Source: Massariosphaeria phaeospora
Lineage: Eukaryota; Ascomycota; Dothideomycetes; Pleosporales
Assembly (NCBI GenBank): GCA_011032825.1
Contig: JAADJZ010000009.1
Location: forward strand, 930,001 to 994,000
Length of the DNA: 64,000 nucleotides
Reading direction: 5' to 3'
Every line of letters begins with the position of its first letter. Position 1 is the stretch's first letter. The notes below the pieces were generated by a model. That model worked only from the letters and a program-made list of their open reading frames with translations. It had not been told where the DNA came from and did no database searches. Both the position numbers and the translations under genes were made by a program. Below are positions 34,184 through 44,227 of this stretch, piece by piece.

Positions 34184-36453
34184 GAGTATTTCATCGGCAG
34201 CCGAGACACCCCCCCACCCGAGACGGATTGAGATGGGTTATATCAGCATTTACTAAGTAAATCTTCTACCTACAACCACGACGCTGCACCACCTTAGAAA
34301 GGTTCCACAGCGTGGAAAATTTGTCGCATGTACTACTCTATCGTGAATAAAAATTTGTAGCCCGAAAAAATGGCGATTTCCTGTACATCTACCGTTGTTG
34401 TGAGTTTTGATTTGAGCTCTCAAGATGCCGCGCACCACCAAACCCACCCATAGCTCCTTCTGCAGCACTAAGTCCCTTCCACGCCTGTATGAGGGAGAGG
34501 AGGCTGTACAGAGGGCGATCCAGAAGGTGGAGGATGGTACTGAGCCATCAATTGGGCGCTCTGCAGCTAGTTTGGGCGTACCTAAGTCCACTGTAGCGCA
34601 TCGGGCTGCTGGGAGACCTACGCTTCAGGAATCTCGTGATCAACACCGCGCCCTCACGCCGGAGCAAGAGGAGGAGCTAGAGGACTGCTGTTTGGAGATT
34701 GCTGGCTGGGGTTTTCCTCTCCGGATTTGCCATCTCAGAGAGCTGGCTGAATCTATGGCTAGTAGAGAGTTGGGCAAGAACTGGTGCACGCGGTTTATCC
34801 AGCGTCGAGATCTCTTATCAACTTTCGCACCTACCCTTGATCGTGTGAGGGCATACAATCACGATGAGAAGACGTTTGATGACTTCTGCAAGCTCTTGAA
34901 ATCCGCTATCACCGCTTATGGGATTGAACCGTGGAACATATAGAATATAGATGAAAAGGGGGTGTTACTTGGCTAGGCGCACTCCTCTCGGGTTATCATA
35001 CCGCGCATCAACTCCCACAAAGATAGGCAACGCGCCTTTGTACAACAGCTAGGTACTCGCGAGTTAGTAACAGCTATTGAAGCTGTAAACGCTGCAGGCG
35101 AGGTTATCGACCCCTTGATTGTGTTCAAGGCAAAACACTATCAAGATAAGTGGATTCGCCATGAAGGCACCCGATGTGGATGGACCTACGCAATCAGCGA
35201 AAAGGGATGGACTGACAACGAGCTGTCAACCAAATGGTTTAACATATTTGAGCAGGCTACCTAGCCTCAGGATCCTTCAAATCACCGCCTCTTGATACTG
35301 GATAACCATGGGTCTTATGTTACTGGCAAGTTTCTGAGGTTTAGCCTTGAACACCGCATTTTAGTGGTGGCGTTTCCGCCTTATTGTACCCACCTGTTAC
35401 AGCCTCTTGATGTAGGCCTGTTCTCCCCCTTACAGACCTACTACGCCAATCAAGTTCAAGACGCTGTACGCTACGGTGGCAAAGCTGGCATTGATAAAGG
35501 GACTTTCCTAGAGTTCTACGTCAAGGCGCGTGCCAAAGCTTTCACACAGAAAAACATCCGCAGCGCTTTCAAAGCAGGGGGGATTTGGCTACTGAGCTTC
35601 CGCCCAGCTAAATTACGAGCTGAGGCAGAGAAAGTTGAACAGGCAGCCAAGCAGAGCCACCCCAAGTACGGTGCTGCAGTGGCTTATGATCAACAGAACC
35701 GTGTCGCTTCATTTGCGGACGATCCTGCCTGGCTATGGACACCGAAACGTGCTGCAGAGGCCACCTACATGAGAGATGAGGCAATTCAACACCATCAATC
35801 TCGTGAGGATGGCCAGCTAGAGTCTCCTACTCGGGCTCGGGTGGAGAAGCTAGCCAAGGCGCTCGCTGCTCGTGAGACAGAGCTACAGCTCAAAAATGAA
35901 CTGCTCAAGAAATACGAGCAGTTTCAGAAGCCAGAGAAAGCGGCAAACAACCGCCTACAGGCAAAAGGCAAACTGTTTGGCCCTGAGGAGATTACTCGGC
36001 TAGAAAAGGAGGAGGTTGAAAAGGCAGAAGAGAGAGCCAAGAAACGCACCATACAGGACTACCTCAATGGCGAGCATCTACCTGAGATTGACGCTGCAAA
36101 CACTGAATACTTTGTACTCAATCCTAGAGAGCTACATGAATCTCATGGGCCATACTGCCATGTATTGAGGGTGAATTGGCAAGGCGCTGGTCCGCATGTA
36201 CCTGGATTCGAATGGGATGGAAGCTCTGTCACCTGCGGCGGCGGCAGAAAACCTCATTTCATCGCTCCACGATACGAATTTGAGGTGGAAATGGGCTACG
36301 AGTTAAAATACAGGTATTGAGCCACCTAATCCAAATTTATTACTATCTATTTACTACTGTGGGCGTTGCGTGACGATGGCGCGGAAATTCGGGTGCATCT
36401 ACCTCTGCATCCGTCTCGGGTGGGGGGGTGTCTCGGCTGCCGATGAAATACTC
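34184..36453 (+). mobile_element. TE3: pogo/Fot1-type DNA transposon, separate family
   Basis: 2270 bp bounded by TA (34182-34183 and 36454-36455). The 45-bp inverted repeats are identical, starting GAGTATTTCATCGGCAGCC and containing a run of seven C. Both the repeats and the transposase differ from TE1/TE2. Its left end lies 72 bp from the right TA of TE2. Confidence 0.9.
34425..36320 (+). pseudogene. TE3 transposase (DDE superfamily endonuclease), three TAG codons
   Basis: Begins MPRTTKPTHSS and runs 632 codons with no frameshift. Three in-frame TAG codons lie in the middle (near 34941, 34973 and 35261). Recognised parts: HTH_psq-like RSAASLGVPKSTVAHR, CENP-B-type domain (GWGFPLRICHLRELA, WCTRFIQRRD), NIDEKGVLLG, the central region around WIRHEGTRCGW, LLILDNHGSY with the catalytic Asp, YCTHLLQPLDVGLFSPLQ, and a C-terminal coiled coil plus a long Fot1-like tail. 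It is the best-preserved transposase in the window; all three stops are single transitions away from Trp or Gln codons. Confidence 0.87.
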
Positions 36454-36455
36454 TA

Positions 36456-37463
36456 GCTGCGCTTCGGTGCGGGCGGAGTCACTGTCGGCAGATCGGAGCC
36501 CCCCGCCAATCCGCGGCCTTCGATTGCCTGCTGCCTGCTCACCGCCTCCCGCCCGTCGACCCAGCAACGGACCCGCGCTCGTCTAGCTTTTGCTGACTGT
36601 GCTAGCGCGAGGCCTGGCCGACGGGTATATAAGCCCTCTCTCCCTCCGCTTCTCTTACACTCCTTAGCTCTCTTTGCCTTTTGGCTTAGATCAAGTGTAG
36701 TATCTGTTCTTTTTAGTTTGTAAGTACCCTCCTCCTCTGCTTGATACTGTTCTAACCGCCGCAAAAGAATCACTAAAACGTCCCTATGGGGACTTTATGA
36801 TTATTCCTATTTTTGCAAATGGGTCTCTTCTCCCTGGGCTTGCCCATAGTCGGGGCCACAGTGTCGCCAGTATTGCACTACTTCTGGCAGACGCGAACCT
36901 TTTTCATTGACTTGATTGCCTTGGGCGATCGGTTGAAGAAGAGTCTTTTCTTCTTTTGCTTCTTGTGCTTGTTTCAGGTGAGGTTGAGATCGTGTATGGG
37001 TGATGGCTGTGTGGGTGATAGCTGTGCGAGAGTCGGGCGACAGCTGTACGAGCTGCTCAATGTACAGAGTCAGGCGAGCTGTTCGTTAGATCAGAATTGC
37101 AACAGCAACAATCTTATTCTCGCGTTTGTGGGCTGCGTGAAAATTTTCTCGCGATGCTTGGCTGGGCCGCTGCATCGCCGCGGTGGGATCGTCGAAGCGT
37201 GCGGGACAGACGAAGAACAGCGAGCCCTAACAAATCTTGACCCTCTTTTGACCTCGACAGCCGCGTAGCCATCAATACTATCACTGTTGAAATCTCCATC
37301 GACGCCCGCGTTACTGATTCTTGCTCGTTACGGCTCACCATACCCCGCTCTCCCGTGCGACCGCTGGCAGCAAACCCCAAGGCAGCCGCCTTTTTCGCCA
37401 GCAGACAGCACCGTCAGGCGTCAAATAACGCGGGGACTAACTCACCTACCGCCTGTTGCCACC
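36456..37463. other. Region after transposon block
   Basis: No supported gene. A TATA-like GGTATATAAGCC lies near 36625-36637 on the plus strand, followed by pyrimidine-rich sequence, which looks promoter-like, but no convincing product follows. The minus-strand open frame ending at TE3 may be a remnant interrupted by the insertions. Confidence 0.4.
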
Positions 37464-37465
37464 TA

Positions 37466-37820
37466 CGAGTGAACATGCAGGGGTTTTCTCTGAGGCGTAT
37501 TTTCGCTGTTTACGTCAAAGTCAGCATAGAAAGTATAGGGTTTTTTACACTATTTTAAAGCCTGAATTAACGTCAACTATTTAACACCTATATTAACACT
37601 CTCTGAGGTCTCTGTATAAGCTATATTTGCTGCTAAACCTCACCTTGCTTGATGTTGTTTTGCTCACTCGTGTAACAATCTCATTTGTGTAGTGTAACAG
37701 TGGATAGCTGCTACACTAAATCTAGCGTCTGTATACGCTTACTCATACACCTCTGCAGCCTTAAAAACGTCCTATCTTGGCGTTAAAAACGCCATACAAA
37801 ACCCCCTGTATGTTCACTCG
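37466..37820. mobile_element. MITE-like element, non-coding
   Basis: 355 bp flanked by TA (37464-37465 and 37821-37822). The ends are inverted repeats of about 24 bp starting CGAGTGAACAT(G/A)CAGGGG, differing by one substitution and one extra G. AT-rich inside, no coding capacity, with an internal hairpin (GGCGTTAAAAACGCC) near 37778. These are the hallmarks of a miniature inverted-repeat element using TA targets. Confidence 0.7.
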
Positions 37821-38106
37821 TATGTGGGAGGGAGCGGTACTTATAGCCTACTGCTCATCTCCAGTGTATAGAAAGCTTCCTCCCTCACTCTTGCGCTGAG
37901 TCCGCAGCGAGCGCTTCTTCCTACGCCCCGTCAAATGATCTGGAGCTGTATGCGACAACTGTGCCATCGTTTGCTGCCTTTTTCGCCCGTGTGCTTGTTG
38001 TGCACGGCTAAATTTGCATGTGCGCGCGGGCCAGCAGAAGAACCCCGACGCACTCAAAAACTTGACCTTTGCCGAGTATTATGTTTTCGGCGACTCGCAT
38101 TACGGC

Positions 38107-40283
38107 TCACAGATTTTGGTCCTGATATGGCCATAACCGTGAGTACAAGACCCTTTGCGACTCAGATTCAGCCATGTCTACAAACATCGTCTTAACAGCA
38201 TTGTTGATGTTCAAAGCCTGCTCGTAGTACTCGCGAGGTACCATTCCGCCCAGTGGGATCAGATTGTCGTCTTGAAGCTGGTGCAGAACTTCTCCAAGAC
38301 CTTCTACAAGTTCCATTTCCTCGCTGTGATGCTCTAGTTCCTTGTCCGTAAACTGTATGGGACAAGGCCCGTTCGCTGATGCAGTTTCTCCCCATTGTGC
38401 AGCTATGTGTATCAAGGCGTGACGGAAAGAAAACACATCGTTCCTGCTCCAGGCGCCACAGAGCAATGAGCTGGGCTTAGTCAAGAGAGAACTGTTTTGC
38501 AAAGCCATCATAGTCCAGTGTTGCTCGTTCTTAGACCGGGTAAGTTGTTGGTAATAGCTGTAGAGATCTGCGGTCTTGTCTGCATAGTCTGTTGCATCAG
38601 GGGCGTTAGGTCCAACCGGAAGAAGTAAACGCGGGACCTTGTGTTGGAAAAAAGGCTCAGAAACTGATGCTGACTGCCAATCAATAATGCAAGTTGTTTG
38701 CTTCGTGCTTGGATCAACGAATATATTGTCGAGATGGAGGTCTGGGTGAGAAAGCGATGTCTGGACGGGAGCCGGCGACAAGTGTGGAACGAGTTCGAGA
38801 TATCGTTCCAGCAGTGAAACGTACTCAACGGGAGTTTCTGGGTCTTCAAGAGACCGATAAGGATTTGTGCGGGGCTTTGCGTGCGCCTTTGCCCATTCTA
38901 TCTCGTTAATTCCTATCGCCGCCAAGTAGGACAGTGGAGTGCTCCCTTCTTTGTTCAGCAGAATCCAGCCGCAGACTGGTGGAGCATGTAACTTACGTGG
39001 ACCTCGATCTAACTTCATCGTAGCCCTTTCGCCCTTCCAAAGCTTTGCTTCAGTGCTTGGCCCAAACGCAAAATCCTCTAGCAGAGATTCTTTGATAAGA
39101 TTTCCAGACGATAGAAACCTGGCTCCTAGACCATAAGCCTTGATATTCCTCTTTTCCAATTCCTTCCTGTGGTAGATGCACCCGTGTCTCGGAAATGAAA
39201 TCGAGTCAGCTTTGTTTCGAAGTCAACAAGCTGAATCACCAGGTCAAGTCGTGATTCCGGTTGCCACTGAGACCATAGACTCCCTATTAGTTTACCTTCT
39301 GCCCTCTCTTCAATGATATACTCAGCACCTACTGGATTTAGTGGGTCCAAAGAATATGCGTAAATGCGCGGGATAGGCATGTCGAGAACGGTGCGGAGCT
39401 AGATCATAGACGTTAGATTCTCGGAATACCAGCCACGGGTTACATACGAATTGTCGCGTAGCGATCTCAGAGGCAGTCGTATAGAAAGCTGGACCAGCAT
39501 TGGGATGGGGAATCTTTGCCAAGACTTCACTTCCATTATCCATAGTTAAGATAAAAGCCTTGTTGTGTTGGCCTTCAACGCATTTCAGCAGTTTGACACC
39601 TGAGCATGCAAAGTCAGGTTATGTTCCTTTTCAGGTTCGGAATTAGACTCGGCAGAAAGTGTCAAGGCTTGAGGCTCTCTTGCCTCATGAAGCAATCCGC
39701 GCCTCACCTTCGGTGTGGTGCGACTACCCATCCTGCACTAGCGCTGTTTACAGCCACTCATGTATATCTACCGTTCGTAGCTACACACAATACAACCTGA
39801 GTTCAATCCTTCAAATCTTCCTGCATATGCGCTGTTCCTACACCGCGACAGAAAGTGTCCTACAAGATCTGGCTCCATGGCCAACGGCATTGACGGCAGC
39901 ATCCAAGAGGGCGGAGAGGTCAAATTTACAATAGCGCATCGCAAGGTTTTCAGGTTCGTTGCATCTGCGGTTTGTTAACAGGGTTCGCTAAGCGGACCTG
40001 ATCTGCACATACAGCCATCGGTAGCGAGTATATCTGTAGAGATCTTCTTCTGGTAGTTCTTCCTCTGGAACGCGAGCTGAGCAAAGACATCTCAAGAATC
40101 CGACATGGAAGTTCCCGACTTACCCGAACCGTCATCCCTCTGCTTTCTAAGGACAGGGGCTGCCAAAGTACTCATCGCCCAGTGCACGCTTGGTCGCTGG
40201 CAATGCCAAATTTGGGTTCTCTGAAGAGTATTGAATATGGAGCTTGCTCTAGGCAGGTTGATAGTGCTAGAGTAGGATTTCAT
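38107..40283 (-). pseudogene. AIM9-like phosphotransferase (APH fold), one-base frameshift
   Basis: Five exons (40283-40124, 40076-40013, 39964-39864, 39599-39448, 39398-38107) give about 589 aa if one missing base near 39180 is allowed for. The N-terminus (MKSYSSTINLPRASS) looks like a mitochondrial presequence. Then come YRWLCNEPENLAMRY, the nucleotide-fold start EGQHNKAFILTMDNG, AKIPHPNAGP, FLRTVLDMPIPR, the catalytic loop HPDLHLDNIFV and IIDWQ, as in the kinase-like aminoglycoside/choline phosphotransferase fold. AIM9 in yeast is a mitochondrial protein of unknown substrate. Between FRDTG and CIYHRKELEK the frame shifts by one base (39178-39187), with no intron able to repair it. All splice sites are otherwise intact. 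Either a recent null allele or an assembly error. Confidence 0.8.
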
Positions 40284-41688
40284 CGTAATGTAGTTGGTAG
40301 CATTGAGGAATCCCAAATGTAACGGACACAGGTGCGGACGCGGAAGATATGTATCAGACCTGCTTTCGTTGCACCGAATCGGTTTGGTTCGCCAAGGGAC
40401 AAGATCAAGCGCTAACTGATAACGAACAAGCATGGTGGTCCGTCGTAGCTAGGTAAGTTGTAACTCCAACTCCCTCGCTCTTCCGCACACCCTGCGAACC
40501 CTCGCGCTCGCCTCGACTCGAATCCGCGCCCGAAATGCTCCGACGAGCCGCAAGCTGCACGATGTAGATTACTCAAGAGGATGTGGCGTAGCCGGACAGA
40601 CACGGTGGGACATCGTAGGGTTATGCTAATGCTCCTGGCGTGAGTCTAGGACATCGTGCGTTATCACCCGCGCGAGCAAGACCAGGAGGGAAGGGTCGTC
40701 CATCGGCACCGAGCTGGCGAACTGCGCTCTAGACTCTGATTGATCTAGAGAGGACATAGATTAGCTGGACAGCTACAGAGGGTATTGTAGTGGTGTCATG
40801 GACCCTCTTGACATCTGGCTGGAATATCGCACAGCGTTGAGACCACCTGCTGGCCGGAAGGTGTCGTATCGGAAGACCCAGTAGCGGACCTGCCCACTGA
40901 GGATAATCGCGAGTAAATGTCAGGCGGTGTGCTCCCGTCGTCGCTGGAGGTGTTGACTGGCGACCTGGCGCTTGCGCGGGAAGTTCACCCCACAGACGCA
41001 GACCACGACGCTGTGGATAGGCGGATACACGGTTAAGAGGACACAGCGGAGTAGAATATGAGGTCGGAATATAGTTTGTACGGGCTGACCGGTTTGCAGT
41101 CCATGCGGCGGGCTTCCATGGCCTGGCGCGTATGTTGTGGCGGACATGTCACACGGCGGCAACAGCATCCATTCAGGGTGTTTCGGAGCTACAAGATACC
41201 ATGTGTACAGGAGGGCTTGTTGGGCATGTGGACATGTGGACTCGGTACAGGTGGACTCGGGATTGGAGAAAGTGAATGTTGTCATCGAGAGAAACCACAT
41301 CGCAGCAAGTCAGTCATAGAACCTTTAGACCCATAGTTCTTCGCGCAACAGATATAGGATGTGAACCAATGCCAGGCCAAGCATATCATCATCATCAGCG
41401 TCGGGTCGCACACGAACATGTGTGTTGGGAGAATAATCCGAGATAGGCTTCTGGGTCCTTCAGGAACGCAAACATGCCAGACACCCCACGACACCATCTG
41501 TGATAACGTCTGCACCAAGCTCAGCTGATGAACGACATAATAAGGTGCTTCATTTCTATCGCAAGCGCTAATCCGACCCAGATCCGAACGCCATAGCGTA
41601 CAGTATAAAGTTTCCATGGTCCAAACCCGGCAACCCGCTCTCCCTGCCCCAACACGCCACGGATGTTCGAAGTCGTCGGAGGGTGCTC
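40284..41688. other. Intergenic region, 1.4 kb
   Basis: No supported gene. A T-loop-like string (GGATTCGAGTC on the minus strand near 40520) lacks matching stems, so no tRNA is called. GTGGACTCGG-type short repeats occur near 41227-41260. Confidence 0.45.
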
Positions 41689-42505
41689 TCACGTAAGCTT
41701 CTGCTTGATGAAGAAAGCACGCAGATGCGACAGCTGCCATGCGCAGGTAACGCCGAGGATGGCGAGCTGGAGCAGCGTCCAGCGGACGACGCGGCTGTTT
41801 GTAGATTCGGACTGGTCGCGGAATTCAGCTTCGCGCTCCTGTCATGCTGTTAGCAAACGTGTCCCCAGATATGTGCTTTGGCGTGTCGCAGTTGGAGGTA
41901 GGGAGATATCATCGGACATACGCGCTGGAAGATCTGCTCCCTCCGGACATCCTGCAGCCTGCTGTTCAGATCCTTGACCTTCTGCACAATAGTGTCAATC
42001 TTGCCCTTGTCGGTGCTCTCGATCTTGCTCGTCTCGCCAATGGCCAGGTCCAGCGTGAACTTGACCGTGCCGTGGACCCCATTGCCGAACCAGCCTCCGC
42101 TGGAGGCCACATTCTGAGGCGTTACGCAGAGGCGATGCTCGCCCGAGTCGGCGGCAGAGAAGGTAAAGCGGCCATCGTCCGAGCCCCGCTGGGCGACCAC
42201 GCGGTGGTTGTTATCGAAGGTCTCCTCGACGGTGATGAAGACGCCGACGTCTTTGTTCGTGATGTAGGTCTTGGTCTGGTCGTCCCAGATTTTGGCGTTG
42301 TAGTGGCCTAGTGGTCGGGTCAGTAGGCCATTCGTGAATAGTCATTCTCTGCGGGAAAGTAGAGGGGGTAGTCCATACCCACGACAAGCGTGTCCTTGGG
42401 GAGCTCCTCGAAGAAGCATTTCTGTACCGCGCCATCAATGAAGAAGTGCAGCGCTTGTGAAGGGACCACCAGCGCCGCGGCCATCAAGAGAGTCGGTCTC
42501 CACAT
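41689..42505 (-). CDS. p24 family (emp24/gp25L) cargo receptor, ERP type
   Basis: Three exons (42505-42379, 42307-41922, 41838-41689) encode 220 aa, the family's usual size. Order: signal peptide ([18 protein letters not shown]), GOLD domain with the two conserved Cys (KCFFEELP and RLCVTPQ), an amphipathic coiled-coil ([18 protein letters not shown]), a single transmembrane helix ([15 protein letters not shown]) and a short cytosolic tail with the FF motif and Lys residues ([11 protein letters not shown]) used for COPII/COPI sorting. p24 proteins form complexes that select cargo between ER and Golgi. Erp2/Erp4-like by the tail, though subfamily is uncertain. Splice sites are consensus except that two acceptors are weak. 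Confidence 0.92.
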
Positions 42506-43201
42506 GTTGGCGATTACTATGCTCCGCGAGAAATTTACGTAGGCGCGCGCGGAGCCGTGATGTCGTGCTTCGGCCTTCGATATCTCGAAGTCGGAAACCG
42601 TGTCGCCAAGATGAATTTCCGTAAGCGGTTAGTCGACACGTGCGCACCAAGAGACCTCAGTACAAGGCCGCAGTCGAATTCAGTTCCCAGCCGATCAAGG
42701 TCAAGACTATAACAATAGTGCAGTGCCGGGAAGGGGAGTCTCGGTTAGGTTGTCCTCCACGGAATAGAGTAGGTCTCCCTACCGATTAGCTCGGCTACCG
42801 GTATTGCTCCATCCTCAGCTCCTCCGAGAAGGAGAATACATTCATCATACACCAGTATTGGAGCATCGGCTCGAGTCAGCATATAGGCGTATGATACAAG
42901 ATCTTCAAGTTACTTGTCCTTCAGTAAAACCCTGCAACCTCCCCATCCTGCAGCTTCGACACGCGACGTACCGAGGCTGATTCTCTTTCCTGAGTTGAAC
43001 CGCACGAGAGCGCTCCTTTTTCCTGGTCTTCAAGCCTTCATTTACGCTGTTAGAATCTGTCCGTCATTATCTTTCATTTGACCTCATGTGCTAGACTATT
43101 GACGTAATCTTCCTACAAGCTCTAAATCCATCCTTTTCATAATCATCTTATTCATTACTACTAGACTGTTACCACGTTTTGCCCTCCCCCAGCCCTCCGC
43201 C
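42506..43201. promoter_or_regulatory. Divergent promoter region (p24 / SDR)
   Basis: 696 bp between divergent starts. The part next to the SDR gene is pyrimidine-rich (CT-rich runs at 43150-43200), common before fungal start codons. Nothing else resolved. Confidence 0.4.
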
Positions 43202-44227
43202 ATGTCCATTTTCCAACCCGACCCCTCAACCTTCGCCAATCTAAAAGCCAGCCCGAAAACAATCGTCATAACCGGCGGGGCATCAGGCATCGGCCTCGCA
43301 ACCGCAACCCTCCTCTCCCAACTCAATCCCCAACATAACCTCGTCCTCATCGACCTAAACGTCCCACCTCCATCCTTTAAACACGACCCATCGCGACTGC
43401 TAGTCCAAACCTGCAACATCACTGCCTGGAAGAACCAACGCGCCGCCTTCGAAGCTGCATACGCCAAGTTCGGACGCATCGATGCCGTATTCGTCAACGC
43501 CGGAATCGTCGAGTACCAAGACCAGTTCTTCACAGACGCCCTGGACGCGGACGGACAGTTGAAAGAGCCGGACCGGCGGACGCTGAGTGTCGATCTGGAT
43601 GCCGCAAGTGCAACTACGAAACTTGCTATTCACTACTTGAGGAAAAATAAAGAAGGGGGGCAGATCGTTCTTACGGCTAGTTTGGCGGGCTATATAGGCA
43701 GTAGCAGTGTCGGCATGCCATTTTACTGTGCAGCCAAACACGGTAAGACGATCTCAACCCCAACGCATGCCTCCCTCCTCCAAACTAACCACGTACATAC
43801 AGGCATCGTAGGCCTCATGCGCGCCGTCCACCGCCCCTGCCGCGCCCACCACATCGCCCTCTCCCTCATCGCCCCCGGCATCACCACAACCCCAATGATC
43901 ACCACAACCTCGATCCTCGCCCCCGCCGCGCAGGGCCTCGAGCAGCAGCAAGCGCACGAAATCTTCTCGAAAGATTTAGCCGCACGGGGCGTGCCTGTTA
44001 ACAAGCCCGAGACGGTTGCGGCGGCCGTGTGCTGGCTGTTCAACGAGGGGATGGCGGCAAGTGGCGCGGGGATCCTCGTCCAGGCGGATAACTGTATGGA
44101 TTGGGAGGCAAGGTTGGCGAAGACTAGGACGCAGTGGATGGGGGAGGAGATGTTGGAGCTGTATAAAGGGGGGCGGAAGGTGTCATCGCTGCTGTGGGAG
44201 GGGGAGGGGAAGCGCGCGAAGATGTGA
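43202..44227 (+). CDS. Short-chain dehydrogenase/reductase
   Basis: Two exons, 43202-43742 and 43803-44227 (60-nt intron, GTAAGA...ACAG), encode 321 aa. The nucleotide-binding motif TGGASGIG is at ~27, with a following DLN suggesting NAD preference. NAG appears in FVNAGIV, the catalytic Ser in LTASLAG and Tyr-x3-Lys in YCAAKHG, which spans the intron. A PGITTTPM segment follows, as usual in 15-hydroxyprostaglandin-dehydrogenase-like fungal SDRs. The Tyr motif is preceded by SSSVGMPF, and the C-terminal 60 residues (WMGEEMLELYKGG) are an extension beyond the core. Substrate unknown; no cluster context. Confidence 0.88.
   Translation: MSIFQPDPSTFANLKASPKTIVITGGASGIGLATATLLSQLNPQHNLVLIDLNVPPPSFKHDPSRLLVQTCNITAWKNQRAAFEAAYAKFGRIDAVFVNAGIVEYQDQFFTDALDADGQLKEPDRRTLSVDLDAASATTKLAIHYLRKNKEGGQIVLTASLAGYIGSSSVGMPFYCAAKHGKTISTPTHASLLQTNHVHTGIVGLMRAVHRPCRAHHIALSLIAPGITTTPMITTTSILAPAAQGLEQQQAHEIFSKDLAARGVPVNKPETVAAAVCWLFNEGMAASGAGILVQADNCMDWEARLAKTRTQWMGEEMLELYKGGRKVSSLLWEGEGKRAKM

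Noticed and set aside
36455..37463. Possible solo LTR with TATA box near 36630
   Set aside because: No matching second copy, no TG...CA ends with target duplication, no primer-binding site seen.
40500..40560. T-loop-like GGATTCGAGTC suggesting a tRNA on the minus strand
   Set aside because: Flanking bases do not pair as a T-stem and no acceptor or anticodon arm could be found.
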